Shown here piece after piece: positions 11,640 to 21,623 of a stretch of 64,000 nt of DNA (the first letter of the stretch is position 1; the number at the start of each line of letters is the position of its first letter). The position numbers were made by a program, and so were the translations under genes. The stretch lies in assembly GCA_030386875.1 (NCBI GenBank), contig CM059566.1:41514068-41578067 (forward strand), written 5' to 3'. This DNA is from Morinoia aosen (lineage: Eukaryota; Arthropoda; Malacostraca; Amphipoda; Talitridae). The notes beneath the pieces were generated by a model. It saw only the letters and a list, made by a program, of their open reading frames with translations, searched no databases and was not told the origin of the DNA.

Positions 11640-11790
11640 TTTTGTTAAAATAACAGTTTTATGCCCTTTCTGCATAGATTCCACATTCCCTTTACTCCAT
11701 ACTAAATAGTGCATTCTTCCTTTCTCTCTTTGGACCTCATTTGTTGAGGATAGGGAGGCTTAAAGTAACTAATAATAATCTAATCTGCAC
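11640..11790. repeat. Dispersed repeat family 'a', partial copy 3
   Basis: Shares TGCATAGATTCCACATTCCC, ACTCCATACTAAAT and GAGGATAGGGAGGCTTAAA with the copies at 1515-1730 and 3378-3600. The 5' half of the repeat is missing. Confidence 0.55.
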
Positions 11791-12653
11791 TAGCATTTTT
11801 TTTGGAAGATCTAATTTTTTACCCAATTTTTTATACTTTCGTTTATTTGCTGATGAAATTGGTTTTCAAAGTCATTTTGCTAACTAGTGAACGTAAACAG
11901 GGCGGAGCATTTCTTTGAAAGTTTATTTGATACGCAGCTACACCAATAATTTTTAATTCAAGTTTTGGTAGTGCCTCGTATGGGTTTGGATTACACATTT
12001 GTCCATTTGTTATAGTGCTCGCGTACCGTGCTAACTTTTTTGTTTTTTCCCACATTTCTTCACTGAATAAAATTTGTCTTTTCGGGAACTGTAATACCGC
12101 CTCGCGAACAGAAGGTTGGTTACTGGCGCTAATATGTCAGAAAGTGTACAGTTTCTTGCCTTTTTCGGGTGGGCATACCGTGCTACCGACCTGCACAATT
12201 GTATTAGCCCTTTACGCTCGAATGTGATGAATTTGTCACAAAAAATGCTAGCTTTTTATGTACTAAATTACGTGCAGAGCTTCTAACGAATGACTGTGAC
12301 GACTTGCGTGTATGTCATCTTCAAGCAGAGTTCATTGTTGCGTCTGCTTGGCGTGCGAGCACACGTTTTATTTTCATCGACCCTTTTCGTCTTGTTGAGA
12401 TGCCTGCGCCCTCTTTTGCCTGCGAAGCGTCCTGGGCGAATAAGAAACCCAAATTTTGCTCCCTTGTGATGTGATTGAAATTCAAACATCCGTACGTTTT
12501 TCTGATTTCCGCCTAAATGATCGGAAATGGAGGTTAACCTTCATAAACAGAAATTTTACAAACGTTTTGCAGCAAATTTGAATACATTTTTATTGTCCCA
12601 AAATCAAAATGCTATTGCTTTTCAGCAAACAGATTCGAATTAACTTTTAAACA

Positions 12654-15600
12654 ATGGTGTTGGTCGACCTACCCCGCGAGTATGGCTATGTGGTGCTGGT
12701 TGCGCTGGGATCCCAGGTTATCATCATGTGGAAAGGCATCCAGGTGAGTTTGTAGGAGCGTCTTTGAACCTCCTTTGGACCTGAGGCAGGGCTTATCACA
12801 TTTCCTGTGAAGTGACCCACTGGTGGTCACTTAGGGGATTTTCATAGTGCTGCTGACCCACCTGCAGTCACTAAATAATTTTTCATTAATACTTAATGAA
12901 AGCTAAATGAAGGCCCAATCCAGTTGATGTTTACTATTTTCAAAGTTGATTACCACAATTGACTCTATATTTAAATTGAATATTGAACTTCAGTTTCCAT
13001 CAGTCAATGTGTTAAAAAAATACGTCTTCATGGGTTTGGGTGGCAGCAAAATTCTGTCGACGACTTGGAGTGCTGTTTTTATGGCAACAATCCTTGACAC
13101 GTTCACCCCGTTTCTGCGGTTGTTGACGGTTGGCTTGGTTAGGTTGTAAGTAGTGGAATAGGGAAACCGACTTTACTGCTTGAATACATTTTTATCCTTC
13201 TAAAGATATATGAAAATGCAGTCGCACGGTAACATTTCCCTTCGTACGATGACATTTAGTTTATAAAAACGTCGGGAAACCTGAAATGCCAATAATTTTT
13301 ACCGGTATGGAAATGAGCTATTCACCAAATGATGCACAAATGGCCCAATGCACGGGGAACGTGTTGAGTTTGAGTTTTTTCAAACTCTGTGCATGATTCT
13401 GAAATACTGTGTGGTTAAATTTTTTGAGAAAAACTCAAATTTGGATTTTTTTTGCGAGAAAACGGCACATACTGTAGTTAAGTCGACTGAGTAACTTTCA
13501 CTACATTAACGTGAAGGTTTAAAAATCCCGCCCTGTGAACTGTTGAAAAACCCTATGGCTGCTTCTTATTGTTCTGTTTTTCTTCGAATTAGGATGTAAA
13601 GTTAGGCGATGTAATTTGACACAGCTAAGGAAGAGTATCCTGCAATTGAATGTTCATTCGTCCAAATTGTGCGAGTCCCAATCTATGCACTAGTTGAACT
13701 GATACATTAATATAATATTGTTAGTGGCTCATAGCCGGTGGTCAAAGATTTAATTCATACTAGAAATCTGAACGGAAACTGGGAGCATTCAAAAGTGAAG
13801 TTGAAGTTTGCCATCAGGATGACTCATGGTTTTTAGAAAGTTTTGTTTCAATGAGCATCAGATGTAATTTTTTTTTGAGAACGTTGCAAAACTTGTATCT
13901 TTTTCATCTCAATATTACTATTCTCGAAGTGGCAGAAATCGCTCATCAATTTGCGTGAAATTATAAACTTTCAATACCTACTCAACCATTATTACCTAAT
14001 TTTCTGTTATTCATATGTATTTCATCTCTTTTAGGACTGGAAGCCTAAACCTCAAACAATAAGTATCAAAGAGTTGACTTGACATGTCTTAGCACTCGTC
14101 GTAGTACCTTATTGAATTTTTGGTTGACCTGCTGTCATACTCGTCCAAGTAGCTAATGGTGAATTTTTTGTTGACTTGACATATCTTAATACTGGTCGTA
14201 GGACCTCATAGAACTTTTCGTTCACTTACTGTCATACTCATGCAAGTAGCTGATGATTTTGACATGTTGGCCAGGTGGGCAAGCAGCGCAAGAAGTTTGG
14301 CAGCAAGTACCCAACGATGTACAGCCCTGACAACGCTCTCTTCAACTGCTACCAGCGCGCCCACCAGAGCACGTAAGGCTTAAGCTGCTTCTTTTCTTTG
14401 ATTGCTAGTGTGATGGAGGCTGAAAATGTTACGGAGTTTTTGTACTATTACTTACTACCAACGCCCCCACCAAAACACGTAAAACCCAAGATTCTTTTTT
14501 ATCGCTAGTCTAATGCAGAGTGAAAGTCTGTGTTCTTGGTACAAACGGCACAAAAATTTTTGTTATTTCTTGGATTATGTATTTCTAGTATTAACCCTGT
14601 GACTGCAAGGTGCGCAATACATTGCACACGCGCCCAACCAAAGAACTTTTTGAAAATCATACTAGGCATATTGCTTTTGATTGCATAACAGAATATGGGG
14701 GAAAATTATAATAAAAATGCGTAGAGGCCATTATAAGGTTTACTCATCAAAAATCAAGCCCTAGTTCAGTTTGTTCAAAATACCAAAAATAATAATGAAA
14801 CGGAGTAGAAAATTTGTTAGAGATAGTAAGCTCTGAATGCTGACTCCATCAATATAAGTTCTGTGGCTCCTGCTGACCCTCTTTGACTCCTCTAGGTAAT
14901 TGTGGGTTATCTGCCACCACTTTTACTGTATGGTTTCCTTTTGATGTTTTTGTTACAAAAAATTATGACTATAGAACATGGATATTAATATATTTTATGT
15001 GACCAAAAACCATGCTGTTTTTAAAACATGTTTTTTTTTACTAAAAAACATGTTCAAAAAACAGCATGGTTTTTTGGTCACATAAAATATATTGATATTC
15101 ATGTTATAGTCATGATTTTTTGTTCTAAAGTCATGAAAAAACAATGATTTTTTAAATCATGACTAAAAAGCATGGATATTAAAATATTTAATGTGACAAA
15201 AAACATGAATAATAATATATTTTATGTGATCAAAAAACATGCTTTTTTAAACACGTTTTTTTTTCTTCAAAAAATCATGATTTTTTAAGAAACCATGTTT
15301 TTTTTCTACAATAAATCATGACTACAAAACATGGATATTAATATATTTTGTTTGACCAAAAACCATGCTATTTAAAAAAAAATGTTAATTACAAAAAGTC
15401 ATTAATATCCATATTTTTTTGTCATGATTATTTTGTAAAAAATAACATGATTAAAAAAAGCAGCATGGCTTTTTGGTTACAAATATATTAATATCCACAT
15501 TTTTAGTAATGATTTTTTGTAGAAAAGATTTTTTTAAAGAAAAAGCATGGTTGTTTTGGTCACATAAAATATATTAATATGTTTTTAATCAAAATTTTTG

Positions 15601-18050
15601 TAACAAAAATATGCTTTAAAAAAACAGCAAAGTTGTTTTGGTCACATAAAACTTTGATATCCATTTTTTAGTTACGATATTTTTTTGCAAAAAAAGATGT
15701 TTTAAACGAAACAGCATGCTTTTTTTGGTCAGATAAAATATATTAATATCCATATTTTCTAATCATGATTTTTCTGTAAAAAATTTTTTATTTCAAATAA
15801 CATTTTTTTTTTGTCCCATAAAATATAAAAATATCCATGTTTTTTAGTCATGATATTTCTGTAAAAAAGCATGTTTTTTTGAAAAATAAGCATGGTTTTT
15901 GGTCACATCTCTATCAATGACCATAAGTAAAGATATATTATAACACACCATTTGGGGAGTTCAAGGTGATTCACATGCATTGTAAAATAAATGACTGGGT
16001 GGCCCGAAAGCTCAAACTTCATGTGTCGAATGTTCAAATACACAGAAATTTTTTCTCTGACTAAAAGCCTCTCACTGTCCCGAATGCCAACCTAATAGCC
16101 TTAGACGCAAAATAATTCAAACCTGCCCTTTTTACTTTTAACATCAATCCCTCATATCACTAGTTACTAAATTCGTTTGTTCATATTCCAACTCAAGTGC
16201 GCGCTGACGAGAGTGCCTACAAGGATTATGTTTTCTTAGTTACGTATATTTCCTTGCATTTTCATAATCAAATTGATTAATGCAAATAAGGGAACGCATT
16301 ATTTAGTGTTTTTCTCTCAATCACTTTCTGACAAATGAATGAATCGTTGTTTCATTTCCTTATTCCAGTCTTAAATTCATGACAGATGAATCGTTGTTTC
16401 ATTTGCTTATTCCAGTCTTAAAATGTTATTGTTAGTCCAGTAAGGCAATTTTTAATTCTTAACCCTTTAACGACCAAGTGGACTGTACGGTCTTCTTTCA
16501 AAAATAGCAATAATATATTGTATTTCTTATTCAATTTGTTCACTAATGTGTCCTTTGAACTTAACTGCTGAGTGACAGTTCCTTCCACATCTTGATAACA
16601 GTGACTACCTAATGCCAGTGCCGGTTTAGTGATAGTGGTTGTGATAACGGTAATATGAGTATAAAAATGTGGGCGTTAAAGGGTTAACGCTCGTGAGTAC
16701 ATTATGACAGCACTATTTTACGTATTTAACTATTTGTATTGTTCCAGCTATGTTGGAAATACGGCTAGCATTGTACAACAATCCTTCTCGAGCATGTCTA
16801 TGAGTCCGGTGAACTCTTTGGTGCCAGTATTATTAGCGTAAGTAGGAAATATCATAACTTTTTGGTATGGTGAAAATTTAATTCTCTCCAAGGTACACTA
16901 GTTGATGCGGCACATCATTTGGCACACTAGTTGATGCGGCACATCATTTGGCACACTAGTTGATGCGTTAGAGAAAAAATTGTCCCAAGTCCCGAATGTC
17001 GACCTCATAGTCTTTTAGGTGCAAAATGAATCAAATCTGCTCATTTTACTTCTAACATCAATCCCTCACTTGTATCACTATTTCCTATATTCGTATGCTC
17101 ATATTTTAATATCAATGAGCAATAATAGGGTTTTGAACAATGCGCTAGGATTGTTTTTTTTAATTACTTGCAATCATATGCATTGTCAAAATCAGATTAA
17201 TGCATAGAAGGGAACGCATATTTTGTGTTTTTCTCTCAATAATTTTTGTTTCGACTTATGACATGGGTATTACAATACCCATGTGTAAGTAACATCTAAA
17301 TATTAATGCAAACTAAGATATTTTAAAATCAATGCTCTAAACATTTCATGTTTAAGCCGTGTTGAAAATAAACTATTTTTCTTTCTTTTCTCTGAGAGAT
17401 CTGTGTTTGCAATGCTATTTTCATTATTAACTATAAACGTGTTTGATAAGAACGAATGAAATTTACAATTATTTTACATATTTTTTCTCTGTCTATGGTT
17501 ATTCTCTCAGCGTGCTTTTTCCGTCATGTAAGATGGACATTCCTCACTGGTGATTTAGGCAGCCCGCCCACTCATGCCATGCGATTGGCGCAATTACCAA
17601 ATCGCACGGTTCATTTGTAGCACCGTAGGAAAAGCATTGTGTTGGCTAGTTAACTGCCGACTGAGGCGAATCGCATCAGATGACGGGCTGCCTTATTGTG
17701 GTCCTGCTCTCCAAAAAGTCTCTATTCAGTATCGAAGTTCAGGATCGGTCTCTTTTTGCACATCTTTACTCAGCTTTCAAATTTTTCATTCTTAAACGTT
17801 TGAAATAGTTCATTTTAGTTGAACATTTCAAGAGGATTCTATTTTATGAGTAATTAAGTTACTTCTTGATATTTTGTTATGGAAAAAAAATAATTTGAAT
17901 TTCATTTTCCATTGTGGTTTTTTCACTTGGAAAATCGCCTTTGCAAAAATTTGAATTTATATCTAGATGGGTAATGTCTTTTCTTTTCCCCACAGCAGAT
18001 CTGTAGTAACAGATGAACAGCACAATTCATTCAGCACAACCATTCACTAG
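12654..18050 (+). CDS. MGST3: MGST3-like gene with unrecognised C-terminal tail (unit A)
   Basis: Exons 12654-12743, 14275-14372, 16748-16837, 17996-18050 (TAG) join in phase at GT/AG sites to give 110 aa. Exons 1-2 (residues 1-63) match microsomal glutathione S-transferase 3, a MAPEG membrane enzyme: start, REYGYVVL, one hydrophobic helix (about 10-27), basic [16 protein letters not shown] and the family motif [11 protein letters not shown]. The ATG has a good context (AACAATGG). MGST3 normally continues with LExYP and three more helices (about 150 aa); I find no such exon here. Exons 3-4 instead encode 47 residues, Ser/Val-rich, with no recognised domain. Either the core exons are lost and this is a truncated or altered product, or exons 3-4 belong to another transcript. 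Exons 1-2 are secure; the joined model is tentative. Unit B has Thr for Lys in exon 1. Confidence 0.6.
12790..13015 (-). mobile_element. Diverged miniature element related to 32308-32535, inverted
   Basis: In intron 1 of the MGST3-like gene. Its reverse complement carries the same ordered blocks as 32308-32535 and 5458-5675 (AACATCAACTGGAT, TTAAGTATTA, GGTCAGCAGCACTATGAAAA, CCAGTGGG), ending in a TTTAACACATTGAC-like terminus at about 13005. Confidence 0.6.
14074..14265 (+). repeat. 97-bp tandem duplication next to MGST3 exon 2
   Basis: Two diverged copies of a 97-bp unit starting TTGACTTGACATRTCTTA, each containing a CTGTCATACTC block and a CAAGTAGCTRATG block. The second copy runs to within about 10 bp of the exon 2 acceptor. 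Confidence 0.75.
14951..15908. repeat. AT-rich array of self-complementary motifs (intron 2 of MGST3-like gene)
   Basis: About 960 bp made of degenerate copies, in both orientations, of a roughly 70-bp motif with landmarks CATGGATATTAATATATTTT, ATGTGACCAAAAACCATGCT and AGTCATGATTTTTTG. The first part, 14951-15129, is a near-perfect inverted repeat with arms of about 80 bp around a T/A-rich loop, able to extrude a long hairpin. There is no reading frame. Unit B (50541-51514) is about 16 bp longer through local expansion. Confidence 0.8.
16463..16683. mobile_element. TTAA-type miniature element P2
   Basis: A 221-bp relative of P1 with termini CCCTTTAACG / CGTTAAAGGG and perfect TTAA on both sides (16459-16462, 16684-16687). 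The central palindrome seen in P1 has decayed. It lies about 60 bp before the acceptor of exon 3 of the MGST3-like gene. Confidence 0.87.
16895..16967 (+). repeat. 29-bp tandem repeat, 2.5 units
   Basis: The unit starts ACACTAGTTGATGCGGCACA and ends TCATTTGGC. It is repeated twice in full and once partly, just after exon 3 of the MGST3-like gene. Unit B shows two substitutions within the units. Confidence 0.85.
17558..17692. mobile_element. Harbinger-like miniature element
   Basis: A 135-bp GC-richer block in an AT-rich intron. The ends GGCAGCCCG / CGGGCTGCC form inverted repeats that continue imperfectly through the ATGCGATT blocks (about 25-30 bp). TTA lies immediately on both sides (17555-17557 and 17693-17695), matching the 3-bp TWA target preference of PIF/Harbinger elements. 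An inner palindrome GCGATTGG...CCAAATCGC is also present. It has no transposase. Confidence 0.75.
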
Positions 18051-20921
18051 AGAAACAAACGAGAATCAACGGGTATTCCATTATCATTCGCATGTTCTAA
18101 GTGAATACCTTTCTTCAATTCAATTTTAGCTGTATTACCTATTTACCTTCGTTTCATTTTGTTTCTTCGTTGTATTGCTTATAACTTGGAGGACTAGCAT
18201 ATCATGCAATATTTGTATACAGTTTATAATTAAATAGCAAATAATCTCCTGAATAGGATTTACTTGTTTTTGACACAATCATGATACCTACCTCAGATTT
18301 TAAATTGTCTCTAGCTATTTGCGTTCTTATCAGCTATTCATGATGGGTAGAAATAGAACTAAATTGCTAAAAATCCATAAAAAATTAATAGATAATGGCC
18401 ATGTCAGGGGTTAAATGTTAAAATGAGTTTAACAAAAAGAAACTAGTCGTCTGAATATTCTACTCTTGGTTCGAATGCTGAAAACTTATAAATATTGTAT
18501 TTGCAAATAAAGAATGCCATGAAGGACAGGTTCCTCTTGCATATACACATAAGACTTCTGTGGCAATAAATGAGGTTGTTGACAGGATTATGGGCTGAAG
18601 TAAATGATTGTGCATATAAAACTAAAAAATAGACATTTCAGATACCTGAAACTAGTCTTGTTCATACATATCAACAAGTGCGTATCTTGTAACCAGGTCA
18701 GAGACATAGCTTTCCCATTACACTTTTTTTTAATTTTCTCCTAAAATGATGTTCGCTCCAAAGATTACCAAGGTAGGAAACGCCAAAAAAACTGTTACAC
18801 TTGGTTAACAAAGGCATTTTACCACACAAAAAGGAAAGAACAAAATCTAGTATAAATAAGAAAAGTTATGATTATATTTTCCAAATTCCTTGATATGAAA
18901 TTACTTACATAAAATCAGCAAATATGTGGCGAAAGATATTATGCCTATGTCAGTGGTGGAATGAACTACCAGCAATTTATTAAGAATGGGCCTTTTTAGT
19001 TTGCCATAAGTTAGGAAAAGAAAAGAAAAACACTCTACTGAACAGCCAAAAATGCCGTGTTAAATGATTTTCAAGCTATGAGTAAAGGTTGACCAACATT
19101 TAATTTATAAATACATTGTAGAATACGCATGTCTAAAACAAATAAACATACATGGTGAAATGAATTTTAATGTTTCTTTAGAGTACAATATGTGAGAAAT
19201 AAGTGACGTGGCTTGCTAATTAACATTAACTTCAGATAACTTTTAAATCATACTTAGGAATAAACAAATATACGAGGTTCACTGGGGTAGCTATAAATAT
19301 ATTTTTAGTTAGTGCAATACTATTATTTTTTGTTTACTTTTTCATTTGTAAATAACAATCGTTGACAAAGTAGCCGCAGAGCCGTAATTTTGTGAATGTA
19401 TAAGTCATAATTATTAGTTGTGAGTCAATTTTGTAAGAGTCAATTTTGTAACATTTTCAACAGCTTCATTAAGTACATTAAGTACATTAAGCTACTTGAT
19501 TCTTTGAAATTTTTTGTCGATATCAGCGTTGGTTAATTGAAAACTCTCATCAGTCTCCAAATCTGATGTCAAAACCCTTTATATTGAGTACATACCACTA
19601 AGCATGTTATTTGGCAGCGATCGCTAGCTGTACTACATGTACTGGTTTTAAAGATATACATGTTATTTTGTGAATAAAATTTATTCAAAACTCGCAATAC
19701 ACGCTCAAGTTATGAGGTTGGAATGCGTCTATTTTTTCATGAAAATTCTCTCCGGGGTAGTGAAAAATCATCTTTGAAATTGTTGGGAACCTTTTTTATA
19801 CATTTTTTCTCTGAATCCCAGAAAAATAACTAATACAGGATAAAAAAAAACAATGTTTCATTCTTACACGCATAGCGTGAGCCCCAATGCTTGTAGTTAT
19901 GATTGTTGACTTTCAACATTCATTTTATTCTTCCTCCTTTAGGATAAAGGACTTTATTAACCACTCATTTGAAACTTTGCGCTTGCCTTCTACTTCAATA
20001 TTTCAAAAATGTTTATGAATTTGCCCGTATCGAGCAGCTATTTACTGCTGCTATAACCCTCTGATAATAGGAATAAAAGCTATTAAAGTGTCCTATGTTT
20101 GAATATCTTAGAACAAATAGATATAATTTAAATAAAAAATAGCAAAACAGTGCAACTTGTAAGAAAAAAATCTAAGCCTTTTTGTCATTATTTTGCTCAA
20201 CACCAATACGATTGCCATAAAACCCTTTTATTTAAAAAAATAGGAAAAAACATAACATGGGTTAGAATACATGTTAAAAATTAATCTACAATTGGTCATT
20301 AATCTACATATAATGCTGCAATTAGTTCAAATAACATTTACATTACAATGGTTAATTGTAGCTAAGTTCCTAATTAGACATTCAAACGTCTTGAATTTAC
20401 GGTACCAATGCTGTGAATAAATCTCTAGAGTGGCAATAGCTCAGAGAAGTCGAACTTATTGGGTAGCTACTACAGGTAAGATGCTAGAAAAACTGTGGTT
20501 ATGTGTAGAAAACATGCATGCAAATCCATTTTTAAAGTACGTGAAGTCTTATTTTAGAATTTAATATTAGGTATGATGTTAGATGCATAAGTTTTCTGAT
20601 CAATATGTTCGTGAGATTGTGTTATGTACCCTGTTGTGCCATATTTATTGTGGTGTTGCCATATATTGTATAGAAAATTGAACAAAAAAAATTGACATGT
20701 ATACCATTTATTTATGTATTTAAATGTTTAAAAACAGGAAACTATCCCCTTCAAAGAGCATATTGAATTTTTTTTACAATCTTAAAGAAGTAAAACAAAT
20801 TTAGAGGTAATTATTTTGAGTGGCAATGCCGTCTCATTCAGTGGGTTTACTGTGTTGAATGAATTGTGTAGTCGTATTTTGAGAACCGTTCTAAATGTGG
20901 CGTTGAACTTGAAATGTGACA
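18051..20921. other. AT-rich gap between MGST3-like and transposase-fusion genes, unit A
   Basis: About 2.9 kb: the 3' UTR of the MGST3-like gene, then AT-rich sequence with no reading frame over 60 codons, no splice-bounded exon and no clear mobile element. Only a short direct repeat (GTCAATTTTGTAA, twice, 19426-19451) and an AAGTACATT triplet (about 19475-19490) stand out. The promoter of the giant gene is presumably near its right end, but no core motif is recognisable. Confidence 0.6.
18506..18511 (+). terminator. Candidate polyadenylation signal of the MGST3-like gene
   Basis: AATAAA about 455 bp after the TAG stop, with another AATAAA about 55 bp further on. It is the first good match downstream of exon 4. 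Confidence 0.4.
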
Positions 20922-21030
20922 ATGAATTCTTCTGTAAATGTCGAGTCTGAATGGAGCGGCGAAGATTTGGAAGATGGGAAAGCTATTGAAGTGTCAACTG
21001 ATGACGATGATTCGATAATTTGCTCCTCAG
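20922..21030 (+). CDS. Candidate alternative first coding exon of the transposase-fusion gene (unit A)
   Basis: An ATG-started, acidic, codon-like stretch (Glu/Asp/Ser-rich, starting MNSSVNVESEWSGEDLEDG) that ends at a CAG|GTATTG donor in phase 1. That phase matches the acceptor at 21951, so splicing would join it in frame to the CENP-B-like HTH and DDE core and skip the pipsqueak HTH exon. The frame stays open to 21119 and a second donor (AGG|GTAAGT) lies at 21050|21051, in phase 0. Joining either to the non-coding acceptor at 21576 would make only a short peptide, so it could equally be a 5' leader exon with an upstream ORF. Confidence 0.35.
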
Positions 21031-21623
21031 GTATTGAAAACAGACCTAGGGTAAGTTCCGAAAATTCGTCCACTTTGAATTTCCGTACACACCAGGTATA
21101 TTTTACTTTAACAAGCTAGTATGGAGTTGAAGTTCATCGAAAAGTGGTTCACGTGGTAACTGTTGGATTATAATATTGTATAATTGCCACACACCGCAAA
21201 TAAATATCACTGTTTGAACAAAAATGGCAGCCCAAGTGAATGACCTGCGTTTCAGTTGTTTATGAAGTCGTCACACCTTAATTGACTACCATTTTACATA
21301 GCCGACTGAAAATTTTTCCGTTAACGAATTTGTTGTGTTAGGCAATGTCGTACCTGTGTGAGTGTTGACAGCTGTTGTGCTGCCATTTTACAGAGGTTTT
21401 TTTCTCCCTTTGTATGTTTCTGAGGTGTACTAAATTTCGAATCTTTTAATGGCTTGTGTTATTACTTCGTCCACATGTACGGAGTTATGAAGAAATCATT
21501 TTTATGAATTCATTTGTTCGTACAATGTTTTTTCTTTAAGTTTCTCATTGTTTATGATACTTAATATCTTTTCAGGTATAGATTTTATAGTTTATGAATT
21601 GGGACGAATGTTGACCTTAAATC

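Larger units (their letters stand above)
8218..12653. other. VPS72-MGST3 intergenic region, unit A
   Basis: A 4.4 kb gap with no supported gene. It holds the VPS72 3' UTR, a TTAA-type miniature element (8485-8705), a CCCTTTCGGTA-type element (9230-9782), an unassigned minus-strand reading frame (10710-11222) and a family 'a' repeat (11640-11790). Near 12168 it lacks about 207 bp that unit B carries. I saw no convincing polyadenylation signal close behind VPS72. Confidence 0.6.

Noticed and set aside
17574-17795. 73-codon plus-strand frame
   Set aside because: It lies mostly inside the 135-bp Harbinger-like element and its GC-rich inverted repeats; no sign of coding.
18440-18510. GGTTCGAATGC resembles a tRNA B box
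   Set aside because: No matching A box or cloverleaf stem lies at the right distance upstream; likely chance.
14373-20900. Search for the missing MGST3 helices 2-4
   Set aside because: No GC-richer, splice-bounded segment with a GRVxYxxGY-like reading was found on the plus strand; absence by eye is not proof.
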